Positions 19,617-27,471 of a DNA stretch of 36,700 nucleotides are shown here, piece after piece. Positions within the stretch are counted from its first letter, which is position 1. Each line of letters starts with the position of its first letter. The stretch spans positions 1 through 36,700 of the forward strand of contig CANPVF010000021.1 in the NCBI GenBank assembly GCA_947581645.1. Reading direction: 5' to 3'. This DNA comes from Candidatus Caribbeanibacter nitroreducens (lineage in GTDB: Bacteria; Gemmatimonadota; Gemmatimonadetes; Palauibacterales; Palauibacteraceae). The position numbers and the translations under genes are program-made. Below the pieces are notes generated by a model. It was given only the letters and a program-made list of their open reading frames with translations. It was not told where the DNA came from and did no database searches.

Positions 19617-21626
19617 CTATCCCGCGGCTCGGATCTCCTCGAAGACGTGACCGGCGTCCTCGATCCCCTTCGCGTCCACGACGACACCGTCGCGCTCGAC
19701 CCGGGCCAGGACCCGGTTGAGCAGGGCGTCCTCCGGCAGGGTCTCGGCGAGCCCGTCGGGCGATCCCACCATGACCAGCATGTCCCGCGTGCGGGAGAGC
19801 GCCACGTTCAGCAGCCGGGGGAAGTCCCGGTTCTTCCCCTCGTTCAGGAACCAGCTCCGGCCCGGCGGGGCGTCCACGGTGTCGAACACCACCAGCCGCT
19901 TCTCGCGACCCTGGAAGCGGTGGATCGTGCTCACCTCCAGGTCGTCGGGCGCCGCCCGCCCCAGCCGCTTGCGGGCCAGCTTCCAGATCCGCTTCGACTG
20001 CACCCGGTACGGGGCCACCACGCCCACGTCCGAGTAGCCCTGCTCGGCGGCCAGCTGGAGGAAGCGGACCACGGCCTCCACGTGCACCGCGTTGGCCCGG
20101 GATCCCTCCACCCGCTCCGTGGAGGGGTCCATGGAGTCGGTGTCCAGCAGGACCAGCGAGCTGGCGGGCAGCGGCCGGTCCAGCACCTCCGGGGCGTCCT
20201 GGAGGCGGCCGGCGTAGAAGATCTCGCTCACCAGACGGCGGACCTGCGGGGCCATCCGGTACTGCTGGACCAGCATGGCGCAGAGCTGGTCGTTCTCGGA
20301 CGGGAGCGAGATCTCGCCCCGCACCGTGTCCTGGACGATGCCCGCCTCGCGGAACAGGTCCCGACTCAGCCACCGCTCGGCCTTCTCGCCGCGGGAGGTG
20401 ACCACGGCCGGGAGCTGCTGGAAGTCGCCGACGGCCACCGCCCTCCCGGAGGTCTGGCCCGCGGCCAGCGCCACGTACGAGAGCGGCGCCGTGCTGGCCT
20501 CGTCGAGGACCAGCGAGTTGAAGCGGAGCTGCGCCAGCTCCTCCCAGGCGGCCAGACGGGCGAAGGTGGAGAGGACGACGCTGGCCTCCTCCAGCGTCCG
20601 GGTCGTCTCGCGGCCGATCTCGGCGTTCAGCCGGGTCAGGCGGGAGAGGGCGTCCTCGTCGCCCTCGGAGCGGGCGGCCGCCACCAGGCGCCGGTGCCGG
20701 CTCCGGAGCGTCCGGCCGCGCACGCCGCCGCCGGAGCCCCCGACGAGCCGGTCCTCGAGCTCCTCCAGCTCGGCCTTCACGCTGCCGGCGCCGGCCTCCA
20801 GCCTCCGCTCCAGGGCGGCGTCCAGCGACAGCTCGTCGTCGCCGGTCATGCTGAACTCGGCGCCGACACGGACCACGCGCCCGGCCTCCACGGCCCCGCT
20901 GCCCATGGCGCGGGCGACCCACTCGGCGGCCTCGTCCACGGCGCCGTTGGTGGTGGCGGCCACCAGCACCTTCTCGGTCTCCGCCAGCTCCGCCACCGCG
21001 TGGCCCAGCAGCCGGGTCTTCCCGGTCCCCGGCGGGCCCCACACGTACTGGACGTCGCTGCCCAGGAGCCGGGCCAGGGCGTCGCGCTGCGACTCGTTCA
21101 GGTCGCGGGCGGCCTCCTCGCTCGGCTCCCGCCGGTCCACCTCCGGGTAGGTGCGGCCGAAGAGGCGCAGCACCGTCTCCGGGTGGTACTCCTCCGGCTC
21201 GGCCAGCATGCGCTCCAGCTGCTCGGACAGGGCGGCCAGCAGCCACGTGGGGTCGAACTCCAGCTCGGCGCGGCCGGGGCGCTCCCCCAGCCACTGCCCG
21301 ACGGCCACCCGCACGCGGCCGGAGCTCTTCTCGAAGCCGGCCACGAAGCCCAGGGCCTCCCCGTCCTCCGTCCGGATCCGCACGGCGTCGTCCACCCGGA
21401 CCCGGGGCCCGTCCTCCGCGGTGGGGAGGCTCCGGAGGCGCCACTGGTAGACGAAGCCCGAGCCGCCGGTGTCGCGGACGCGTCCCTCCTCGGCGTCCAG
21501 GGGACGGTCCAGGCCGCGCTCGGCGAGCTCCTCCTCCACGGCCTCGACCTCCTCGGCCACGGCTCCGAGGCAGCCCTCGAGGATCTCGGCGTACTGCGGG
21601 TCGACGTCCTGCGCGGCGGTGGTCAT
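19617..21626 (-). CDS. Superfamily 1B (Upf1/IGHMBP2-like) DNA/RNA helicase
   Basis: A 669-aa ATP-dependent helicase. The N-terminal part (about 1-170) is a coiled-coil and small beta domain. The core has Walker A GPPGTGKT (197-204), Walker B as VLDEAS, motif III VAVGDFQQLP, motif V STIHRFQGREK and motif VI NVALSRTRDML. This motif set is that of the AAA_11/AAA_12 Upf1-like clan; bacterial members are little studied, so DNA versus RNA preference is open. The ATG MTTAAQ is favoured over a GTG 16 codons earlier, but neither has a ribosome site. Divergent from the AhpD-like gene (113 bp), followed by dtd. Confidence 0.92.
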   Translation of the reverse strand: MTTAAQDVDPQYAEILEGCLGAVAEEVEAVEEELAERGLDRPLDAEEGRVRDTGGSGFVYQWRLRSLPTAEDGPRVRVDDAVRIRTEDGEALGFVAGFEKSSGRVRVAVGQWLGERPGRAELEFDPTWLLAALSEQLERMLAEPEEYHPETVLRLFGRTYPEVDRREPSEEAARDLNESQRDALARLLGSDVQYVWGPPGTGKTRLLGHAVAELAETEKVLVAATTNGAVDEAAEWVARAMGSGAVEAGRVVRVGAEFSMTGDDELSLDAALERRLEAGAGSVKAELEELEDRLVGGSGGGVRGRTLRSRHRRLVAAARSEGDEDALSRLTRLNAEIGRETTRTLEEASVVLSTFARLAAWEELAQLRFNSLVLDEASTAPLSYVALAAGQTSGRAVAVGDFQQLPAVVTSRGEKAERWLSRDLFREAGIVQDTVRGEISLPSENDQLCAMLVQQYRMAPQVRRLVSEIFYAGRLQDAPEVLDRPLPASSLVLLDTDSMDPSTERVEGSRANAVHVEAVVRFLQLAAEQGYSDVGVVAPYRVQSKRIWKLARKRLGRAAPDDLEVSTIHRFQGREKRLVVFDTVDAPPGRSWFLNEGKNRDFPRLLNVALSRTRDMLVMVGSPDGLAETLPEDALLNRVLARVERDGVVVDAKGIEDAGHVFEEIRAAG

Positions 21627-21739
21627 GACGGTGGCCGAAGGTATGTCATCGAGTACGCGGCACCAATCGTGCACGAGGTCACCGCCGGAACGCGCCCGAA
21701 ACGCACGCTGTTCAACACCGAGGACCGCGGGGGTCGAGA

Positions 21740-22111
21740 TTGAGCGACAGCCTCGACGAGTTCCGCGAGTTCCGGGAGCGGATGGACGAGGAGATCCGGG
21801 ACGCGGGCAACCTCACCGTGAACCGGTTCTTCGCCCTCGACGACCGGGCGTACCGGGACGGTGCCCTCGACGCCTCGACCAAGGAGCTGCTCGGCCTGGT
21901 GGCGTCGATGGTCCTCCGGTGCGACGACTGCATCACGTACCACCTCGTTCGCTGCCGCGAGGAAGGCTTCACCGACGAGGAGCTGTTCGAGGCGTTCTCC
22001 GTGGCGCTCGTGGTCGGGGGCTCCATCGTGATCCCCCACCTGCGGCGCGCCGTGGACACGCTGGACGACCTGCCCGATCCCGGCGACGGGGCGGGGAGCG
22101 ACGGGGACTGA
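21740..22111 (+). CDS. Carboxymuconolactone decarboxylase/AhpD-like protein
   Basis: A 123-aa all-helical protein of the CMD/AhpD family with the redox-type motif CDDCITYH (Cys61, Cys64, His68), which in AhpD-like members provides peroxidase-related thiols. It could act as a small alkylhydroperoxidase or, in the gamma-carboxymuconolactone branch, as a decarboxylase; the CxxC motif favours the redox role. The start is TTG, with only a G-rich stretch upstream. It opens a plus-strand run followed by DoxX, also often linked to thiol or oxidative-stress systems. Confidence 0.9.
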   Translation: MSDSLDEFREFRERMDEEIRDAGNLTVNRFFALDDRAYRDGALDASTKELLGLVASMVLRCDDCITYHLVRCREEGFTDEELFEAFSVALVVGGSIVIPHLRRAVDTLDDLPDPGDGAGSDGD

Positions 22112-22151
22112 TCTCCGCCCCGCAGCTTCGGAACGCGGGTCAACACCGACT

Positions 22152-22185
22152 CACAGCTGTGCCGGCGGCCCGTGCGGGGCCGCCG
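22152..22185 (+). terminator. Dyad plus GC stem-loop after the AhpD-like gene
   Basis: A perfect 10-bp palindrome CACAGCTGTG (22152-22161) is followed at once by a 9-bp stem CGGCGGCCC/GGGCCGCCG with loop GTGCG (22163-22185). No T-tract follows, so a Rho-independent terminator is doubtful. The stem may slow read-through into doxX, and the short palindrome could be an operator. Confidence 0.35.
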
Positions 22186-22217
22186 CGCGACTTCTCCGTC
22201 GAGCAGGGAGGACGACC

Positions 22218-22610
22218 ATGTGGAACGGGCTCTTCTGGACCGGACGCATCCTCTTCGCCGCGATCTTCATCATGTCCGGCCTGAACCACTTCACCCAGGC
22301 CGGCGCCATGACCCAGTACGCCGAGTCCAAGGGCCTGCCCGCCCCGCGCTTCATGGTGCTCTTCAGCGGCGCCATGATCCTCGCCGGGGGGCTGAGCGTC
22401 CTCCTCTGGCAGTACGTGGTCTACGGCGCCGGGCTCCTCTTCGTCTTCCTGCTCGTGGCGGCCTTCACGATGCACGACTTCTGGGCCATCGAGGACGAGC
22501 AGCAGAAGCAGAACGAGATGACCCAGTTCATGAAGAACCTGTCGCTGTCCGGCGCCGCCCTGATCCTCTACGTGCTGGCGCAGGTCCCGGACCCGAACGC
22601 CCTCTTCTGA
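22218..22610 (+). CDS. DoxX family membrane protein
   Basis: A 130-aa inner-membrane protein with four hydrophobic helices and the family signature GRILFAAIFIMSGLNHFTQ near the start. DoxX-like proteins are found with thiosulfate:quinone oxidoreductase, thiol-oxidative-stress complexes and many unrelated systems, so role and substrate are open. The ATG has GGGAGG seven bases upstream. The O-methyltransferase gene follows after 9 bases, suggesting co-transcription. Confidence 0.93.
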   Translation: MWNGLFWTGRILFAAIFIMSGLNHFTQAGAMTQYAESKGLPAPRFMVLFSGAMILAGGLSVLLWQYVVYGAGLLFVFLLVAAFTMHDFWAIEDEQQKQNEMTQFMKNLSLSGAALILYVLAQVPDPNALF

Positions 22611-22619
22611 GCCGGGACG

Positions 22620-23639
22620 TTGACCGGACGCGGATCGTCCCGGGGCCGGTCGGGCCCCGAGCTGGCCCGGCTCCCCACCTACCGGCGGCACGCCGACTGG
22701 GCCGTGGTGGCCGCCCTGGGACTGGAGGTCGGGGTGTACGACGCCCTGGACGACGGTCCCCTCCCGCCGGACGAGCTCGCCCGGCGGCTCTCGGCCGACG
22801 AGCGGGGCCTCGGGATCCTCCTGGCGGCCCTGGAGGAGCTGGGGGCCGTGCGCCGTGACCCGGAGGGATGGCGGCTCACGGGACCGGGTCGGGCCCGCTT
22901 CGTGGACGAGGACACGCCGGACCACCAGGCCGGCGCCGCGGAGCTCTGGCTCTCCAACACCCGTCGGCTGCTGGAGGAGCTGCCGGAGGCCGTGCGCACC
23001 GGAGAGCCGGTGCGGACCGACCAGGCCGAGGGCGCGGACGAGGGGGACGTGGCCCGGTTCCAGGCCGCCATGGCGGACAAGGACCCGGAGCTGGTGGAGC
23101 GGGTGGCCGGACGGTGCGCCGAGGCGTGCCTGGAGCGCGCCCCGGACGGGGGGCGAGCCCTGGACGTGGGCGGCGGCCCCGGCGTCTTCGCCCGTGCCCT
23201 CCGTGACCGGGGCTTCCGGGTGACCCTGTTCGACACCCCGGAGGTCATCGACCACGTGGCCGACGCCTACGGCCTGGCCGACGCCGACGGGATCGACCTC
23301 GTCTCCGGAGATTTCGGGGAGCGCCTCCCGGAGGGCCCCTTCGACCTGGTGCTCCTGGCCAACATCACCCACCTCCTCCCCCCGGCGAAGAACGTGGACC
23401 TCCTGACCCGCGTGGCCGATCGGATGCCGGAGGGGGGCGTGCTGGCGGTCCTGGACTTCGTCCGGGGGGCGTCCTCCTTCGCTCCCCTGTTCGGGATCAC
23501 CATGCTCCTGAACACGGACGAGGGGAATACCTACGAGCGCCCCGACTACGAGCGGTGGCTCGAGGAGGCCGGGTTCGAGGGCATGCGCCTCCGGCCGGCG
23601 GACGGGGACCGGCACCTGCTGACGGCCCGGCGATCGTGA
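22620..23639 (+). CDS. SAM-dependent O-methyltransferase, acetylserotonin-methyltransferase-like
   Basis: A 339-aa class I methyltransferase with the winged-helix dimerisation domain (about 20-100) of plant and bacterial small-molecule O-methyltransferases and the SAM-binding motif ALDVGGGPGVFARAL (180-194). The later ANITHLLPPAKN stretch follows the family pattern. The substrate is unknown; phenols, hydroxyindoles and polyketides are typical of the family. The TTG start is the first in frame after doxX and is only moderately supported. Its stop overlaps the GTG of the aromatic decarboxylase (GTGA), so the two are coupled and may act in one pathway. Confidence 0.87.
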   Translation: MTGRGSSRGRSGPELARLPTYRRHADWAVVAALGLEVGVYDALDDGPLPPDELARRLSADERGLGILLAALEELGAVRRDPEGWRLTGPGRARFVDEDTPDHQAGAAELWLSNTRRLLEELPEAVRTGEPVRTDQAEGADEGDVARFQAAMADKDPELVERVAGRCAEACLERAPDGGRALDVGGGPGVFARALRDRGFRVTLFDTPEVIDHVADAYGLADADGIDLVSGDFGERLPEGPFDLVLLANITHLLPPAKNVDLLTRVADRMPEGGVLAVLDFVRGASSFAPLFGITMLLNTDEGNTYERPDYERWLEEAGFEGMRLRPADGDRHLLTARRS

Positions 23640-25126
23640 GCGCGCCGGCGGGAGGCCGGGAGCCCGGCCCGGACATGGAGCCGGAGGCGTTCCGCCAGGC
23701 GGCCCGGGAGGTGGCCGACTGGGCCGCGCGCTACCGGGAGCAGGTCGACGAGCATCCCGTCCTGGCCCGGGTGGAGCCCGGCGAGGTGGCCTCGCGCCTG
23801 GCGGCGAGCCCGCCGGAGGAGCCCGAGCCCTTCGCGGACATCCTGGACGACGTGGAGCGGGTCGTCCTCCCGGGGATCACGCACTGGAACCACCCCGGCT
23901 TCTTCGCCTACTTCGCCAGCTCCTCCTCGGCCCCGGCGCTCCTGGCCGAGTTCGTGGCGGCGGCCCTCGGGGGGAACGCCATGCTGTGGCGCACCTCGCC
24001 GGCCGCCACCGAGATGGAGGAGCGGACCGTGGACTGGCTCCGGCAGTGGGTGCACCTGCCGGAGGCCTTCCGGGGCGTGATCCTGGACACGGCCTCCACC
24101 TCGAGCTTCACGGCCCTCCTGGCGGCCCGGGAGGAGACCGGACTCGACGTCCGGCGCCGGGGGATGGCGGGCCGTGCCGACCTCCCGCCCCTCACGGCCT
24201 ACGTCTCCGATCAGACCCACTCCTCGCTGGAGAAGGCCGCCATCGCCGCCGGGATCGGCCAGGAGCGGGTCCGCCGCGTGCCCACCGACGACCGCTTCCG
24301 GCTCCGCCCGGACGCCCTCCGGGAGGCCATGGAGGAGGACCGGGATGCCGGTCGCCTTCCGTTCTTCGTGTGCGCCACCGTGGGCACCACCTCCACCACC
24401 AGCGCGGACCCCGTGGCCCCGGTGGCCGACGTGTGCGAGGAGCAGGACGCCTGGCTGCACGTGGACGCCGCCTACGCCGGGCCCGCCGCCGCGCTCCCGG
24501 AGCGCCGCGACCTCTTCGCCGGCTGGGAGCGCGCCGACTCGGTCGTGATCAACCCGCACAAGTGGCTGTTCACGCCCATGGACTGCAGCGTCTTCCTGTT
24601 CCGCGACGACGAGGCGGTGCGGCGCTCGCTGGCCCTCACGCCCGAGTACCTCTCCAGCGGCGAGGAAGGGGCGACCAACCTGATGGACTACGGCCTGCCC
24701 CTGGGCCGCCGGTTCCGGGCCCTGAAGCTGTGGTTCCTGTTCCGGTTCTTCGGGGGCGACGGGCTCCGGGAGCGCCTGCGGGCGCACCTGGACTGGACCG
24801 GCGACTTCGTCCGGTGGATCGAGGAGGACCCGCGCTTCGAACGGACGGCGCCGGCCCCCTTCAGCACGGTCTGCTTCCGGACGAAGCCGCCGGAGGAGAC
24901 GGCCGGCGACGAGGTCGGCCGGGAGACCGTGAACGACTGGAACCGCAGGCTGCTCTCCGAGGTGAACCGGGAGGGGTCCGTCTTCCTGTCCCACACCGTC
25001 CTCGACGGCACCTACACCCTTCGCCTGGCCGTGGGCAGCATCCACCACCGGCGCCAGGACGTCCGGCGCGCCTACGAGCGGCTGGTCGAGGCCCGGGAAC
25101 GGCTCGCCCGGGGAGCGGACGGGTAA
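23636..25126 (+). CDS. PLP-dependent aromatic-L-amino-acid decarboxylase
   Basis: A group II PLP decarboxylase that turns Trp, Tyr, Phe, DOPA or 5-hydroxytryptophan into the amine; cytosolic. The 496 aa include THWNHPGFFAYFASSSS (82-98), His195 that stacks on PLP (SDQTHSS), Asp277 (HVDAAYAG) and Lys309 (NPHKW) that binds PLP. The family sequence begins at MEPEAFRQ, so an ATG at 23675 is a good alternative start; the GTG here is chosen for the 4-base overlap with the methyltransferase. Known enzymes prefer aromatic substrates; the exact one cannot be read from sequence. A glutamate decarboxylase is less likely. Confidence 0.93.
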   Translation: MSAPAGGREPGPDMEPEAFRQAAREVADWAARYREQVDEHPVLARVEPGEVASRLAASPPEEPEPFADILDDVERVVLPGITHWNHPGFFAYFASSSSAPALLAEFVAAALGGNAMLWRTSPAATEMEERTVDWLRQWVHLPEAFRGVILDTASTSSFTALLAAREETGLDVRRRGMAGRADLPPLTAYVSDQTHSSLEKAAIAAGIGQERVRRVPTDDRFRLRPDALREAMEEDRDAGRLPFFVCATVGTTSTTSADPVAPVADVCEEQDAWLHVDAAYAGPAAALPERRDLFAGWERADSVVINPHKWLFTPMDCSVFLFRDDEAVRRSLALTPEYLSSGEEGATNLMDYGLPLGRRFRALKLWFLFRFFGGDGLRERLRAHLDWTGDFVRWIEEDPRFERTAPAPFSTVCFRTKPPEETAGDEVGRETVNDWNRRLLSEVNREGSVFLSHTVLDGTYTLRLAVGSIHHRRQDVRRAYERLVEARERLARGADG

Positions 25127-25139
25127 CCAGTGACGCCAC

Positions 25140-25161
25140 CGGTCGGGCCGACGCCCGGCCG
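25140..25161 (+). terminator. GC stem-loop after the decarboxylase gene
   Basis: A 9-bp stem with one G-U pair (CGGTCGGGC/GCCCGGCCG) closes a CGAC tetraloop, 13 bases after the decarboxylase stop. No T-tract follows, so termination is possible but unproven. It separates the methyltransferase-decarboxylase pair from the DsbA-like gene. Confidence 0.4.
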
Positions 25162-25205
25162 ATGACTCGCCTGTCAGCATCGACAAGAGGATCAGAGGTC
25201 CCTCC

Positions 25206-25946
25206 ATGACACGCCACGCACCCGCCCCCTCGCGCCAGCTCGCGGCCGACGCCGGCCCGACCTCGGCGGCCCGCCGGCTCTCCGAGGCCCTGCTCGTGGC
25301 GGTGACGGCGCTGCTCGCCACGGCGGGCTGCGCCGAGGGCCAGGGCCAGTCCGCCGGGGGCGTCGTGCCGCAGAACCCGGACACGGTCGCCCGGCTGGCG
25401 GATCAGGCCCGGGTGAAGGGGGACACGACGGCTCCGATCCGGGTCATGGAGGTCTCGGACTTCCAGTGCCCGTACTGCCGCCAGTACTTCGAGCAGACCT
25501 ACCCGACCATCGACAGCCTCTACATCGAGCGCGGGCTGGTGGAGTACGTGTGGCTGGCGTTCCCCAACCCGAACCACCAGAAGGCGTGGCCCGCCATCGA
25601 GGCCGCCTTCTGCGCCGGGGCCGCCGGCAGCTTCTGGCCCATGCACGACCGCCTCTTCGCCCGGCAGGGAGAGTGGTCGAACGCCGAAGACCCGGTGTCG
25701 GCGTTCGTCGGCTACGCCGGATCGCTGGGCATCGACGAGGAGTCGTTCCGCTCCTGCATGGTGCAGGACCGCGCGGCCAGCCTCATCATCCGCGACTACG
25801 ACGCGGTGACGAGAGGAGGCGTGAAGGGCACGCCCTTCTTCGTCATCGCCGACTCCCTCTCCTTCCAGGGCGCGCAGCCGGTGAGCAAGTTCCGCTCGGT
25901 CCTGGACGACGTGCTGAGGGCGAAGGGCATCGAGCCGCCGCAGTAG
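25206..25946 (+). CDS. DsbA-family thioredoxin-fold lipoprotein
   Basis: A 246-aa exported thiol-disulfide oxidoreductase. The N-terminal positive region and hydrophobic stretch (about 25-40) end at Cys42 in TAGC, a lipobox with Thr rather than Leu at -3, so lipidation is likely but not certain. The DsbA domain has the active site CPYC (Cys88, Cys91) and the cis-Pro loop GTPFF (Thr209-Pro210). Two further Cys, in AFCAG and RSCMV, may pair. It resembles DsbA/BdbD-like periplasmic oxidases. ATG with AGAGG upstream. It ends 8 bases before the convergent gene at 25955. Confidence 0.92.
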   Translation: MTRHAPAPSRQLAADAGPTSAARRLSEALLVAVTALLATAGCAEGQGQSAGGVVPQNPDTVARLADQARVKGDTTAPIRVMEVSDFQCPYCRQYFEQTYPTIDSLYIERGLVEYVWLAFPNPNHQKAWPAIEAAFCAGAAGSFWPMHDRLFARQGEWSNAEDPVSAFVGYAGSLGIDEESFRSCMVQDRAASLIIRDYDAVTRGGVKGTPFFVIADSLSFQGAQPVSKFRSVLDDVLRAKGIEPPQ

Positions 25947-25954
25947 CGAGGGGC

Positions 25955-26653
25955 CTACCGAAAGACCTCCCGCATTCCCTCCACCGCGCCGGCCGCCGTG
26001 GAGGCCCCGGCCTCGAAGAGGTCGCCCAGCTCCCGCTCCCCCGTGCCGGCCATCGGGATGTCCAGCGAGAAGTGGACGGAGACGCCGGAGGGCTGGACGC
26101 TGGCCCCCGACAGCTGCCCCCACCCCTCGCGGCTGGACATGGCCCCCTCGATGTGGACCTCCACGAAGTCGGTGCCGCTGCCGATCTCCTGGGCCATCTC
26201 CGACAGGCGGTCGGCCAGCTCCTCGTTGGTCTCGGGGTCGGCCTCCCGCTCCTCGAGCCACAGCGGCGGAGGGGCCACGTCGATGTTGAGCACGCCGAGC
26301 AGGGCCTCTCCGGAGAAGCGCACCTCGTCGGGCTCCACGCGGTCCGGCGCCGAGGAGGTCTCGCCGGCCTCCGGCTCGTGCACCAGGTACGACGTGGTGC
26401 CCTCCAGCCCGACGTTGGCCATCCCCAGCGCCATCTCGTCCACGGCCAGCTCCACCAGCGCCGAGGGCGCGTGGAGCTCGTCCACGGCGCCGGACTCCAG
26501 GATGTCCAGCTCCGACTGGTCGTAGGCCACCCCCCGGAAGAACCACGAGAGGGGCTCCTGCCGTCCCTCGAACAGGTCCCGGACGCCGAGGCCCTCGGCC
26601 CGGAGCGCGTCCAGGAGCGTCGACCCCATCTGGTGTCGCGTCAGCTGCGGCAT
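25955..26653 (-). CDS. Hypothetical acidic protein, 232 aa
   Basis: Not recognised. It is strongly acidic, with no signal peptide, membrane helix or catalytic motif, and no Cys. The N-terminal half (about 10-85) looks alpha-helical; the second half (about 105-210) looks beta-rich, with alternating hydrophobics as in FVEVHIEGAM and VSVHFSLDIPM. The ATG has GGGGGG close upstream. It begins 10 bases after the lipoprotein gene on the same strand, so they form a two-gene unit convergent to the DsbA-like gene. GC content and codon use match the surroundings. Confidence 0.75.
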   Translation of the reverse strand: MPQLTRHQMGSTLLDALRAEGLGVRDLFEGRQEPLSWFFRGVAYDQSELDILESGAVDELHAPSALVELAVDEMALGMANVGLEGTTSYLVHEPEAGETSSAPDRVEPDEVRFSGEALLGVLNIDVAPPPLWLEEREADPETNEELADRLSEMAQEIGSGTDFVEVHIEGAMSSREGWGQLSGASVQPSGVSVHFSLDIPMAGTGERELGDLFEAGASTAAGAVEGMREVFR

Positions 26654-26663
26654 CGTCCCCCCG

Positions 26664-27278
26664 TCACGGGCTGCTGATCATCACGTGGGCGTCGGGCCGG
26701 CCCTGGGCCATGAGCCACGGAACGCCCCCCGACGGCTTGGCCGGAAGGCCGAGCTGCTCGGCGGTGGCGCCCCGGACGTACAGCACCGTCAGGCGCTGGC
26801 TCTCCGCCGGGGGCTCGCCGGCCGACGGATCCTCCGGCGCGCTCTTGCCGGCCAGCGTGAACAGGGCCGCCGGGTGGTCCGGATAGGCCAGCTCGCCGCT
26901 CTCGATCTCGGCGAAGCGTACGCTGTCCACGGCCTCCCCCTCCATGCCCTGGCGGCGGAGTTCCCGCCCCCGGGCCATGAAGGGCTCCAGGTCCCGGTGG
27001 TAGCAGGTGACCTGGAACCCCTCGCTCTCGGGATCGTCGGCCAGGCAGAGGAGCTCGTTCGAGCCCTCCCGCAGGGTGGTGACCCGGCCGTCGCTCCCGT
27101 AGCCCAGCACGCCGGCCGCGGCGCGCCTGGACTCCGGTGCCGCCAGGACGGCCTCGGCGATCTGACGATCGTCCGGCTTCACCTGGACGGTGGACTCGCC
27201 CTGCTCGCAGGCGGTGGTGGCGGCGCCGGCCAGGAGCGCTGCGGCCAGGGCCAGCGGAGCGGCGCGTCGAGGGGTCAT
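26664..27278 (-). CDS. Putative lipoprotein of unknown function, 204 aa
   Basis: The signal peptide MTPRRAAPLALAAALLAGA ends in a lipobox at TTAC, making Cys24 the likely lipidated residue. The mature protein has two further Cys (LLCLADD and VTCYH) that could form a disulfide in an oxidising compartment, where the nearby DsbA-like protein also acts. No family is recognised. The ATG has GGGAG six bases upstream. It is first in a two-gene minus-strand unit and divergent from pntAA. Confidence 0.8.
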   Translation of the reverse strand: MTPRRAAPLALAAALLAGAATTACEQGESTVQVKPDDRQIAEAVLAAPESRRAAAGVLGYGSDGRVTTLREGSNELLCLADDPESEGFQVTCYHRDLEPFMARGRELRRQGMEGEAVDSVRFAEIESGELAYPDHPAALFTLAGKSAPEDPSAGEPPAESQRLTVLYVRGATAEQLGLPAKPSGGVPWLMAQGRPDAHVMISSP

Positions 27279-27322
27279 GGCATCTCCCGGAGGAAGTCGA
27301 GGTTCCCGTCGCCCGGAACGCC

Positions 27323-27358
27323 CGCAACCGGCCGGTCTCGGCGCAGGATCGCAACCGG
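27323..27358. repeat. Direct repeat CGCAACCGG in the lipoprotein-pntAA divergent region
   Basis: Two identical 9-bp copies (27323-27331 and 27350-27358), 27 bp apart start to start, lie in the 193-bp divergent region. They could be regulator sites or chance. No clear promoter could be assigned in either direction. Confidence 0.3.
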
Positions 27359-27471
27359 TCGACGTCGTCTTGCGTGAGATGCGCGGCGCTCCAAGTTGAG
27401 GTGACTCGGGCTCCAGGAGCCGGACACGACGGTCCGGCCGCTCGGCCTTCCTCCGACACGACGGGGCGCCG

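Noticed and set aside
18556-21444. An apparent 962-residue fusion ending in the SLOG protein
   Set aside because: Only the last 181 residues resemble a protein; the rest is an alternative frame of the helicase and dtd genes, both of which are intact.
19185-21743. An 852-codon plus-strand open frame opposite the helicase
   Set aside because: Antisense shadow with low-complexity content and no recognisable domain.
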